NCBI RefSeq assembly: GCF_014836535.1
Contig: NZ_JACSQP010000005.1
Location: 1 to 64,000 of the forward strand
Length of the DNA stretch: 64,000 nt
Origin: Microbacterium pullorum
Lineage (GTDB): Bacteria > Actinomycetota > Actinomycetes > Actinomycetales > Microbacteriaceae
Direction of reading: 5' to 3'
Every line of letters starts with the position of its first letter. The first letter of the stretch is position 1. The position numbers and the translations under genes are program-made. The notes beneath the pieces are model-generated. The model made no database searches. It saw only the letters and a program-made list of their open reading frames with translations, and was not told the origin of the DNA. Below are positions 8,306 to 17,273 of the stretch, in pieces.

Positions 8306-9777
8306 CAGCGACCCCCCGCCGCGACGAACTCGATGAGGCTGCGCACGGTCGCAGCCGTCGGGCCCTTGTCTGTCGCCCCGAACGCGGAGCCCTTGTTCCA
8401 GCCGGAGCCGGCGATGTCCAGGTGCACCCACGGGATGCGCTCGGCGTCGGGCTCGTCCGAGACCCGCCCGATGAAGCGCTGCAGGAAGAGCGCGGCGAAC
8501 ATCGTGCCACCGGCGGGATCGCCGATCTTGGAGTTCTGCATGTCGGCGATGGGGGAGTCGAGTTCCGGCTCCATGTGCGCCGGCAGCGGCAGCGGCCAGG
8601 CCTCCTCGCCGGCACGGTCGGCCGCGTCGAGGAACGCCTTGACGGCGGCATCCTCACCCATGACACCGGTGTGGCGCGTGCCGAGCGCGACGATGACGGC
8701 ACCGGTGAGCGTGGCGACGTCGACGATCACGTCGGGCCGTTCGCGGCTCGCAGCGACCAGGCCGTCGGCCATAACCAGACGCCCCTCGGCGTCGGTGTTG
8801 AGCACCTCGACGGTGGTGCCGTCGAGCATGCGCAGCACGTCGCCGGGGCGGGTCGCCTGCCCCGACGGCATGTTGTCCGCGATGCACAGCCACGCCGACA
8901 CCCGCACCGGCAACGCCAGCGCCGCAGCGGCCCGCACGACCGCCAGCACGACCGCAGCGCCGCACATGTCGTACTTCATGCCGACCATGCTGGTCGCGGG
9001 CTTGAGCGAGAGCCCGCCGCTGTCGAAGGTGATGCCCTTGCCGACGAGCGCGACGTGGCGCTCGGCGTCGGCGGGGATGTAGTCCAGCCGCACGACCCGC
9101 GGCGGGCGCGCCGAGCCCTGGCCGACACCCAGGATGCCGCCGTAGCCCTGTTCCGCCAGCTGCTGTTCGTCGAGCACCGTGACGGTGACGGGGAGCTCGG
9201 CGACGGATGCCACGGCGCTCTGGGCCAGCTCCGCGGGCGACTGCCACTCGGCCGGGGTGTTCACGAGGTCCTTGACCAGCGCGGCGGCGTCGCCGACGGC
9301 GGTCACCGCGGCGATGTCCGCGTCGGTCACCTCCGCGTCGGTGTGCACCACGACGCGCGCGGCGCGGGCCTTGCCCGGGTCGCTCTTGTAGCCGTCGAAA
9401 CGGTAGCCGCCGAGCACGGCGCCTTCCGCGGCGGCGCGCCACGCGTCGGGTGCCGCCAGCGGCGCGGCGACGGCGAGCGTGTCGAAGCCGGTGGCGGTGC
9501 GGACGACCGCGCCGACCGCGTCGCGCACCGCCGCGGCATCCGGGTCGGCGCCGGTGCCGACGACGATCAGCGGCACGGGGGAGAGGTCGGGGAGGAAGAC
9601 CCGCTGCTGCGTGCCCGGGGCGCCGGTGAAGGCGAGGGCGGTGAGCGCGGATTCGAGGCCCGGCCAGGCGTCGAGTGCTCCGGCCGCGGCGTCCAGCGGC
9701 GGAAGAGCGAGGACGAGGGCATCTGCCTCGGCGTCGGTGAGCGGAAGGGAACTGTGCGCGAGCTCGGGGAACGGCAT
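8305..9777 (-). CDS. pepA: leucyl aminopeptidase (M17)
   Basis: Cytosolic dinuclear zinc/manganese aminopeptidase that releases N-terminal residues from peptides. The 490-aa length is typical. Metal-binding and catalytic motifs are VGKGITFDSGGLSLKP and the family signature NTDAEGRL near residues 328-335. The ATG at 9777 is preceded by TAGGAT on the minus strand (9789-9784) with a 6-nt gap, so the transcript probably starts at or next to the ATG. It heads a three-gene run with lpdA (1-nt overlap) and sucB. Confidence 0.96.
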   Translation of the reverse strand: MPFPELAHSSLPLTDAEADALVLALPPLDAAAGALDAWPGLESALTALAFTGAPGTQQRVFLPDLSPVPLIVVGTGADPDAAAVRDAVGAVVRTATGFDTLAVAAPLAAPDAWRAAAEGAVLGGYRFDGYKSDPGKARAARVVVHTDAEVTDADIAAVTAVGDAAALVKDLVNTPAEWQSPAELAQSAVASVAELPVTVTVLDEQQLAEQGYGGILGVGQGSARPPRVVRLDYIPADAERHVALVGKGITFDSGGLSLKPATSMVGMKYDMCGAAVVLAVVRAAAALALPVRVSAWLCIADNMPSGQATRPGDVLRMLDGTTVEVLNTDAEGRLVMADGLVAASRERPDVIVDVATLTGAVIVALGTRHTGVMGEDAAVKAFLDAADRAGEEAWPLPLPAHMEPELDSPIADMQNSKIGDPAGGTMFAALFLQRFIGRVSDEPDAERIPWVHLDIAGSGWNKGSAFGATDKGPTAATVRSLIEFVAAGGR

Positions 9778-9860
9778 GCCTCCATCCTAGGTTCGCTGTG
9801 TTCGCTGTCAGCGGGAGGCGCGACGGCCGAGGGGTGCGGTCGCCCTCGTAAAGTTGAGGC

Positions 9861-10793
9861 ATGCCCTTCGCCGGACCCCTCTACGAGCGCATCGCGTCGG
9901 CACCTCCCGTGCCCGCCGGTTTGCCCCTGGTCATCGCCCTGACCGGCTTCACCGATGCCGGCGGCGCGGTCGCGCAGGTGATCGACCACTTCCGCGACGA
10001 CCTCGAGCCGGCTCCGGTCATCTCGTTCTCCAACGACGCGCTGCTGGACTATCGGGCGCGTCGCCCCATCGTCGCCTTCCAGGCCGACCACCTCACCGAC
10101 TACCGACCGCAGCGGCTGGAGCTCTCGCTCGCCCACGATGCCGTCGGCCAGCCGTTCGTGCTGCTGTCGGGGTACGAACCCGACTTCGCGTGGGAGGCGT
10201 TCGCCGAGACGGTGCTGGGGCTGGCAGAAGGCCTCGACGTGTCCACCGTCACCTGGGTGCACTCGATCCCCATGCCGGTGCCGCACACACGACCCATCGG
10301 CACCACCGTCAGCGGCACGCGGAGCGACCTGACCGAGGCGCACTCGGTGTGGCAGCCGCACACACAGGTCCCTGCGACGATCGGGCACCTGCTGGAGTAT
10401 CGCTTCGCCGAGTCGGGTGCCCGCGTGTCCGGGTTCGTGCTGCTCGTGCCGCACTACCTCGCCGACACCGAGTACCCCGCCGCGGCCCTCGCGGCCTTGG
10501 ACAGTCTCACCGTCGCCACCGGACTCGTCTTCGACGGCGATGAGCTGCGCGAGGAGAACCGCGAGTTCGTCGAGAAGGTCACCGAGCAGGTCGCCGCGAG
10601 TGACGAACTCACCCGCATGCTGCAGGGCCTCGAGGAGCGGTACGACTCCTATATGGCCGGCTCCAACCTCGGGCAGCCGATCATCCACACCGGCGATCTG
10701 CCCAGCGCCGACGAACTCGCCGCCGAACTCGAGCGGTTCCTGGCGAGCCGCCCCCGCGGTGAGGACGACAAACGGGGCGGCGGACTCGGCTGA
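9861..10793 (+). CDS. PAC2 family protein (proteasome assembly chaperone-like)
   Basis: A 310-aa protein with the PAC2 fold: IALTGFTDAGGAVAQVIDH near the N-terminus, RRPIVAFQADHLTDYRPQR, VLLSGYEPDFAWEAF, and the hallmark HSIPMPVPHTRP. C-terminal VPHYLADTEYPAAALAALDSL and a helical tail complete it. The eukaryotic and archaeal relatives assist proteasome assembly; the bacterial role is not settled. TAAAGT (9849-9854) is 6 nt before the ATG, so the mRNA is probably leaderless. It stands alone, divergent from pepA and upstream of sigA. Confidence 0.9.
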   Translation: MPFAGPLYERIASAPPVPAGLPLVIALTGFTDAGGAVAQVIDHFRDDLEPAPVISFSNDALLDYRARRPIVAFQADHLTDYRPQRLELSLAHDAVGQPFVLLSGYEPDFAWEAFAETVLGLAEGLDVSTVTWVHSIPMPVPHTRPIGTTVSGTRSDLTEAHSVWQPHTQVPATIGHLLEYRFAESGARVSGFVLLVPHYLADTEYPAAALAALDSLTVATGLVFDGDELREENREFVEKVTEQVAASDELTRMLQGLEERYDSYMAGSNLGQPIIHTGDLPSADELAAELERFLASRPRGEDDKRGGGLG

Positions 10794-10994
10794 ATCCGGG
10801 AATGATCGGCACGCGCGACGCGTTGTTTCATGGGCGTGGCCCGTTCGGGTGCGCAGAGAACGTATGAGACAATGTAGAACCTGACCCGTTGTCGACCGGT
10901 CGTGGCTCCACCCGCGGAGACACGACGGACTTGACAAGGGTCTTACTAGTGTCCGAGAACCAACCGGCGATTGTCCGTCGGTGAAAGGCGAACC

Positions 10995-12334
<1,340 letters not shown>

Positions 12335-12335
<1 letters not shown>

Positions 12336-13048
12336 TGGGCGACGCACCCATGTCCGCCGTGCCCAACGACGGCAAGGCCCTCACCGTCACGGTGGAGGGC
12401 ACGACCTTCGAGCGCATCCCGATCCGCACGCGGGTCGTGCTGCCCGGCGATGATCTCGACGCGTTCATCCGTGAGTACGCGACCGATGTGGTGCGCCCCG
12501 GCGACCTGCTGTTCGTGACGGAGAAGATCGTCGCGATCACGCAGGGCCGGTCGTACCCCATCGACTCGGTGAAGCCGCGCAAGCTCGCGACGTTCCTCTC
12601 GAAGTACGTCACCAAGACGTCGTACGGCATCGGCCTCGGCATGCCCGAGACGATGGAGATGGCGCTGCGCGAGTGCGGCACGCCCCGCATCCTCTTCGCC
12701 GCCGGCGTCGCCGCCGTCACCAAGGCGTTCGGGCGCAAGGGTGACTTCTACCGCATCGCCGGCGACAAGGCGCGCGCCATCGACGGCCCCACCAGCGGCA
12801 CCATCCCGCCGTTCAACAAGGCCGTCGTGCTCGGGCCGGAGCGACCCCGCGAGGTCGCCGCGCACCTGAAGGCCATGCTCGGCGGCACCGCCGACGTCGC
12901 GGTCGTCGACATCAACGACATCGGCGGCAACATCCTGGGTTCGACGATGGACAAGGCCGGTGAGGCGCGCCTCGTGCGCATCCTCCGCGACAACCCGCTG
13001 GGCCAGGGACACCAGTCCACTCCGCTCGGCATCGTCCGCGCCGTCTGA
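12335..13048 (+). CDS. coenzyme F420-0:L-glutamate ligase-like protein
   Basis: A 237-aa protein similar to the CofE/FbiB-type gamma-glutamyl ligase domain, with RTRVVLPGDDLDAFI, RPGDLLFVTEKIVAITQGR, and a long core ending DVAVVDINDIGGNILGS. CofE adds glutamate to F420-0 using GTP. Whether this protein does so is uncertain because no other F420 genes are visible here. ATG 12335 overlaps the sigA stop (TGATG), so it is probably cotranslated with sigA; ATG 12350 is an alternative start. A hairpin at 13061-13095 follows. The pairing of this gene with sigA is unexplained. Confidence 0.75.
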
Positions 13049-13060
13049 CATCCGCCCCTC

Positions 13061-13095
13061 GCAGCGCCTCGGAACCTCGTGTCCCGGGGCGCTGC
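13061..13095 (+). terminator. hairpin after the sigA operon
   Basis: GCAGCGCCTCGG (13061-13072) pairs with CCGGGGCGCTGC (13084-13095), giving 12 pairs with one G-U and an 11-nt loop. It starts 12 nt after the stop of the F420 ligase-like gene and has no U tract. A probable terminator for sigA and the following gene. Confidence 0.55.
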
Positions 13096-13130
13096 GTCGT
13101 TCCCGGGCGCGCGCCCGCGCCGGCGCCCGC

Positions 13131-13199
13131 CCGAGAAACCACTCTCCGGGTGGCACACCACGCACCGCGCGGTGTCTCAACCGGGAAATGGTTTCTCGG
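13131..13199. repeat. long palindromic intergenic repeat, copy 1
   Basis: A 69-bp imperfect palindrome starting CCGAGAAACCAC and ending ATGGTTTCTCGG, with central inverted parts GGCACACCACGCACC and GCGCGGTGTCTC. The same arrangement recurs at 13435-13501 and 44940-45005. It resembles REP-type elements lying between genes. Confidence 0.8.
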
Positions 13200-13287
13200 C
13201 GCCGTCGACGGGGACGGGGACGGCGACGGGACGGATGCCGCCGGGGCGGTGGCATCCGTCCGCGCGGAGTCCGGGGACAGGCGCTAT

Positions 13288-13327
13288 CCCCGGAACAGGA
13301 CGTTTACGGCCGCGAATGTCCTGTTCC
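13288..13327. repeat. 12-bp-arm palindrome
   Basis: CCGGAACAGGAC (13288-13299) is perfectly complementary to GTCCTGTTCCGG (13316-13327), with a 16-nt loop containing GCGGCCGC-like sequence. No U tract and no adjacent gene end. Its sequence is unrelated to the 69-bp palindromes on either side. Confidence 0.6.
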
Positions 13328-13434
13328 GGTGAGTTCTCCTGTGTCAGGGAAATGGATGCCGCGGGCGCGCGGATGCCGCGGGCACTGTGACCGCCGCCGG
13401 CATCCATCGGTCCGGGTCCGGGCGTTCGCGCCTG

Positions 13435-13501
13435 CGAGAAACCACTTCTCGGCTGACACACCACGCACCGCGTGGTGTCTCGACCGAGAAGTGGTTTCTC
13501 G
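13435..13501. repeat. long palindromic intergenic repeat, copy 2
   Basis: A 67-bp near-perfect palindrome: CGAGAAACCACTTCTCGG ... CCGAGAAGTGGTTTCTCG, with an inner pair GACACACCACGC / GCGTGGTGTC. It is the most symmetrical of the three copies. It could fold into a cruciform or a long RNA hairpin. It lies about 83 bp beyond the end of the ATP-grasp gene. Confidence 0.8.
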
Positions 13502-13584
13502 GCGCAGGAAGCAGGCGACGCGGCACGGTTCCCGGCGCGCGCGGGCGCGGTGCGCGCGCGGGCGCGGGGCGGGGGAGCGGTGGG

Positions 13585-14610
13585 TCAGAAGCCCATCGCG
13601 GCGCGGTAGCGCGGCAGGTGGCCGTGACGGATGCCGGTGGCGGTGGGCTTGTTCTCGAACACACCGGCCCCCCAGTTGCCCTCGACCAGCACGGGACCGT
13701 CGGGGCCGACGACGATGTCCCAGCCGACGTAGCGCACCTGCGGAACGACGAGGGCGACCTCGGTGATGAGCTCGCGCACCTGGTCCATCAGCGGCAGCTG
13801 GAAGTCGGCGATGCGGTATCCGGTCTCCGGGTGCGTCTCGAACAGGTGCCCGTGGATGTCGTAGCCCTTGCCGAGGGCGTGGCCGTCCTCGTCGAGCACG
13901 GTGTAGAAGCCACCGAACGATCCCTGGTCGCTCACCTCACCGCGCCCGAACTTCTGGGCCATGTTGATGATCGCCACCGTTCCGTCGTCCTTGACGAACG
14001 TGGTCACACGCGTGGTGTTGACGGTGCCGGGACAGGTGGCGGCGACATCGGGGTGCTGCTCGATCTTCTCCTCGATGAGCACTTCGCCCCGCGATATGAG
14101 GTCGGCGTGGAACGCCTCCCAGTCAGTCACGTCCGACGCGAAGTAGCGCCGCACGCCCAGCCCCGACTTGCTGACGGGGACCTTGGCGATGAGCACGGGA
14201 TGCCGGGAGGCGAAGTCCTCGAGGGCGGCGGCATTGCCGGGGACCAGCTCCAGCCACTCCCGCCCGAGGAAGCGGTCGAAGTCGCGGTTGAAGTCGATCT
14301 TGTGGTGGAACCTGTGCACGTACGCCGGGTCGTCGTAGCGGTTGGACAGCTCCAGTGCGAGAGGGCTCGTCACCCATGTCGCGCGCTCCGCGCGCGTGAG
14401 GATGGCGAAGTCGAACTCCAGGTAGTCGTTGAACCCCACACGGTGTCGAGCGGCGGACCACAGCATGTCGGCCAGCACGACGGGGTAGCTCTTGCCGTGG
14501 ACACGGGCGGTGAACCGCGCTCGGTCGGTCACCGACGACACGTCGATGCGGCGGGCGCGCTGCATCAGCACGCGCAGGCGATGTTGGAGTGCGAGGCCAC
14601 GCGAGGCCAT
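13585..14610 (-). CDS. sugar-transfer associated ATP-grasp family protein
   Basis: A 341-aa protein resembling the sugar-transfer associated ATP-grasp family. Nucleotide-binding segments include HPVLIAKVPVSKSGLGVRRY and GEVLIEEKIEQHPD. A metal/nucleotide site near the C-terminus reads YVGWDIVVGPDGPVLVEGN, with the E and N expected of ATP-grasp folds. Such proteins occur with polysaccharide or cell-envelope genes, but none is adjacent here and the substrate is unknown. The ATG at 14610 follows GGGGAGGA. Upstream, a T-tailed terminator isolates it from DUF7455, so it should have its own promoter. Confidence 0.8.
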   Translation of the reverse strand: MASRGLALQHRLRVLMQRARRIDVSSVTDRARFTARVHGKSYPVVLADMLWSAARHRVGFNDYLEFDFAILTRAERATWVTSPLALELSNRYDDPAYVHRFHHKIDFNRDFDRFLGREWLELVPGNAAALEDFASRHPVLIAKVPVSKSGLGVRRYFASDVTDWEAFHADLISRGEVLIEEKIEQHPDVAATCPGTVNTTRVTTFVKDDGTVAIINMAQKFGRGEVSDQGSFGGFYTVLDEDGHALGKGYDIHGHLFETHPETGYRIADFQLPLMDQVRELITEVALVVPQVRYVGWDIVVGPDGPVLVEGNWGAGVFENKPTATGIRHGHLPRYRAAMGF

Positions 14611-14628
14611 GGATGTCCTCCCCGGACG

Positions 14629-14663
14629 AAAAAAAGGTGCCCCGCCAGTTTAGGCGGGGCACC
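14629..14663 (-). terminator. rho-independent terminator of the DUF7455 gene
   Basis: On the minus strand, an 11-bp stem GGTGCCCCGCC / GGCGGGGCACC with a 6-nt loop is followed by seven T residues (plus-strand A run 14629-14635). It begins 23 nt after the DUF7455 stop. This is the clearest classical terminator in the window along with those around the tRNAs. Confidence 0.88.
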
Positions 14664-14686
14664 GGGTGCGGCCTGTCGGCCGAAGG

Positions 14687-14911
14687 TCAGAGGGACTCGA
14701 TCAGACGTGCGGTCTCGTCGTGCCAGCTGGTGGCGACCGCCCGAAGCTTCTCTTCGTACTTGCGTCCGTGGTGGGCGCAGAACAGAAGCTCGCTGCCGTT
14801 GACCTCGGCGGCGATGTACGCCTGCGCGCCGCAGGAATCGCACCGGTCGGCCGCGGTCAGGCGGTAGTCGAGGACGGCGGTCTGTTCGGTCGCGGTGGAT
14901 GTCATGCTCAT
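14687..14911 (-). CDS. DUF7455 small zinc-ribbon-like protein
   Basis: A 74-aa protein with a CDSCGAQAY...CAHHG pattern (two cysteines, then Cys and two His) consistent with a small metal site, and a helical tail KYEEKLRAVATSWHDET. Actinobacterial proteins of this type are classed as DUF7455; the function is unknown. The ATG at 14911 follows AGGAGG; a second Met two codons on is possible. It is divergent from parE, as is common for this family next to sigA and topoisomerase genes, and it has its own terminator at 14629-14663. Confidence 0.85.
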   Translation of the reverse strand: MSMTSTATEQTAVLDYRLTAADRCDSCGAQAYIAAEVNGSELLFCAHHGRKYEEKLRAVATSWHDETARLIESL

Positions 14912-15106
14912 CTCGGTGCCTCCTCGGATGTCTCGCTGCTCGTTCCAGGTTCATCACATACAACCATGCGGATGTTGCGTGAATGCCGCGATCCGGTCAC
15001 ATTTCGCTCACCGCGTACGCTCCGACCGCACCCGGGCGTGTCGTTCTGGTTACCGGGTGTGTGTCGAGGACCTGGGTGTCGGCGGCCCCGGATACGCTTG
15101 AGGATT

Positions 15107-17188
15107 GTGACGTCCGAGTATTCAGCCCACCATCTCCAGGTCCTGGAGGGTCTCGAGGCCGTCCGCAAGCGCCCCGGCATGTACATCGGCTCGACCGATT
15201 CGCGCGGGCTCATGCACTGCCTGTGGGAGATCATCGACAACTCCGTCGATGAGGCGCTCGGCGGGCACGGCAACCGCATCGACATCCTCCTCCACAGCGA
15301 CGGCAGCGTCGAAGTGCGCGACCGCGCCCGTGGCATCCCGGTCGACATCGAACCACGCACGGGGCTGTCGGGCGTGGAGGTCGTGTTCACCAAGCTCCAC
15401 GCCGGCGGCAAGTTCGGCGGCGGCTCGTACGCCGCCTCCGGGGGTCTCCACGGTGTCGGCGCCTCCGTCGTCAATGCCCTGTCGGAGCGGCTCGACGTCG
15501 AGGTCGACCGCGGGGGCAAGACCTGGGCGATGTCGTTCCACCGCGGCGAGCCGGGCGTCTTCGCGGGCCCCAGCCCCGACGCCCCCTTCACCCCGTTCGA
15601 GCGCGCCAGCGAACTGCGCGCGATCGGCAAGGTGGCCAAGGGCGTCACCGGCACACGCATCCGGTACTGGGCGGACCGCCAGGTCTTCACGAAGGATGCC
15701 ACTTTCAGTCTGGACGAGCTGGTGCAGCGCGCCCGCCAGACGGCATTCCTCGTGCCGGGGCTGGAGATCGTCATCCGCGACGAGCGTGGCGCCGCCCGCG
15801 GCGAGGAGCCCATCGAGACGAGCTACCGCTTCGACGGCGGCATCTCGGAGTTCGCCGACTTCCTCGCCCCCGACTCCGCCATCACCGATACGTGGCGGAT
15901 CACCGGCACCGGCACCTTCACCGAGACGGTGCCCGTGCTGCAGCCGACCGGTGCGATGGTGCCCACCGAGGTCGAACGCGAATGCGGCGTGGACATCGCC
16001 CTGCGCTGGGGGACCGGCTACGAGACGGTGACCCGCTCGTTCGCGAACATCATCGCGACCCCCAAGGGCGGCACGCACCAGCAGGGTTTCGAGCAGGGGC
16101 TCATGAAGGTCGTACGTGCCCAGGTCGAGCAGAACGCGCGCCGCCTCAAGGTCGGCAACGACAAGATCGAGAAGGACGACATCCTCGCCGGGCTCACGAC
16201 GGTGCTCACAGTGAGCCTTCCCGAGCCCCAGTTCGAAGGACAGACGAAGGAAGTGCTCGGCACGCCCGCCGTGCGCCAGATCGTCGCGAACGTCGTGCAG
16301 CGGGAACTGAACGCACGGTTCACGTCGACCAAGCGGGACGACAAGTCGCAGACCGCCCTGCTGCTGGACAAGGTCGTCTCCGAGATGAAGGCGCGCATCT
16401 CCGCGCGCACCCACAAAGAGACCCAGCGTCGCAAGAACGCCCTGGAATCCTCGTCGCTGCCGGCCAAACTCGCCGACTGCCGCACCAACGACGTCTCGCA
16501 GTCGGAGCTGTTCATCGTCGAGGGCGACTCAGCGCTGGGTACGGCCAAGCTCGCCCGCAACAGCGAGTACCAGGCGCTGCTGCCCATCCGCGGCAAGATC
16601 CTCAACGTTCAGAAGGCGTCGATGAGCGACATGCTCTCCAACGCCGAGTGCGCCGCGATCATCCAGGTCATCGGCGCCGGCTCCGGGCGCTCGTTCGATC
16701 TCAGCGCAGCCCGCTACGGCAAGATCATCCTGATGAGCGACGCCGACGTCGACGGCGCACACATCCGCACCCTGCTGCTGACGCTGTTCTTCCGCTACAT
16801 GCGTCCGCTCATCGAAGAGGGCCACGTGTACGCCGCGGTGCCCCCGCTGCACCGTGTGATCGTCATGAACCCGGGCTCGAAGCCCAACGAGACGATCTAC
16901 ACCTACAGCGAGGCGGAGCTCCACGCCCTGCTGGCCAAGCTCACCAAGGCCGGCAAGCGCTGGCAGGAGCCGATCCAGCGGTACAAGGGCCTCGGCGAGA
17001 TGGATGCCGATCAGCTCGCGACGACGACGATGGACCGCGCCGGACGCACCCTTCGTCGCGTGCGCCTGCAGGATGCGGATGCCGCGAACGCGATGTTCGA
17101 GCTGCTCATGGGCAGCGATGTCGCACCGCGCCGCGAGTTCATCGTGGAATCCAGCGACCGGCTCGGTCGCGAACGCATCGACGCCTGA
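15107..17188 (+). CDS. parE: DNA topoisomerase IV subunit B (GyrB/ParE family)
   Basis: ATPase subunit of a type IIA topoisomerase. The 693-aa protein has the GHKL ATP site with EIIDNSVDEA at 41-50 and GGLHGVGASVVNALS. The TOPRIM domain has EGDSA near 470 and SDADVDGAHIRTLLL near 544, and the C-terminus has YKGLGEMDADQL. It is an extra gyrase-like pair typical of actinobacteria that keep gyrA/gyrB at oriC. The GTG start lies 8 nt after TACGCT (15093-15098), suggesting a nearly leaderless message. It converges on parC rather than forming an operon with it. Confidence 0.93.
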   Translation: MTSEYSAHHLQVLEGLEAVRKRPGMYIGSTDSRGLMHCLWEIIDNSVDEALGGHGNRIDILLHSDGSVEVRDRARGIPVDIEPRTGLSGVEVVFTKLHAGGKFGGGSYAASGGLHGVGASVVNALSERLDVEVDRGGKTWAMSFHRGEPGVFAGPSPDAPFTPFERASELRAIGKVAKGVTGTRIRYWADRQVFTKDATFSLDELVQRARQTAFLVPGLEIVIRDERGAARGEEPIETSYRFDGGISEFADFLAPDSAITDTWRITGTGTFTETVPVLQPTGAMVPTEVERECGVDIALRWGTGYETVTRSFANIIATPKGGTHQQGFEQGLMKVVRAQVEQNARRLKVGNDKIEKDDILAGLTTVLTVSLPEPQFEGQTKEVLGTPAVRQIVANVVQRELNARFTSTKRDDKSQTALLLDKVVSEMKARISARTHKETQRRKNALESSSLPAKLADCRTNDVSQSELFIVEGDSALGTAKLARNSEYQALLPIRGKILNVQKASMSDMLSNAECAAIIQVIGAGSGRSFDLSAARYGKIILMSDADVDGAHIRTLLLTLFFRYMRPLIEEGHVYAAVPPLHRVIVMNPGSKPNETIYTYSEAELHALLAKLTKAGKRWQEPIQRYKGLGEMDADQLATTTMDRAGRTLRRVRLQDADAANAMFELLMGSDVAPRREFIVESSDRLGRERIDA

Positions 17189-17227
17189 TCCGCGGCGCGT
17201 CGGCTCTCGCGCTGCGCGCACCCCGCC

Positions 17228-17258
17228 GGTCGCTGAGCGATCGCAGCGAGACGAAACG
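17228..17258. repeat. REP-like element between parE and parC
   Basis: GGTCGCTGAGCGATCGCAGC, continuing GAGACGAAACG, lies between two convergent genes and contains the inverted pair TCGCTG / CAGCGA. To my knowledge very similar sequences (GGTCGTTGAGCGAGCGCAGC...) are dispersed between genes of many high-GC actinobacteria. Only this copy is seen here. Confidence 0.5.
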
Positions 17259-17273
17259 CGAAGCGGCCGAGGG

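Larger units (their letters stand above)
13049..13584. other. palindrome-rich intergenic region between convergent genes
   Basis: A 536-bp stretch between two converging genes with no convincing gene. It holds a terminator-like hairpin (13061-13095), two copies of a long palindromic repeat (13131-13199 and 13435-13501), and a separate 12+12 bp palindrome (13288-13327). Short GGATGCC/GGCATCC pairs also fold back on each other near 13233-13256. Open frames through it are by-products of the repeats and GC content. Confidence 0.75.

Noticed and set aside
10931..10952. TTGACA upstream of sigA as a -35 element with TAGTGT as -10
   Set aside because: Only 10 nt separate them and no TAnnnT lies at 16-18 nt, so the promoter cannot be assigned.
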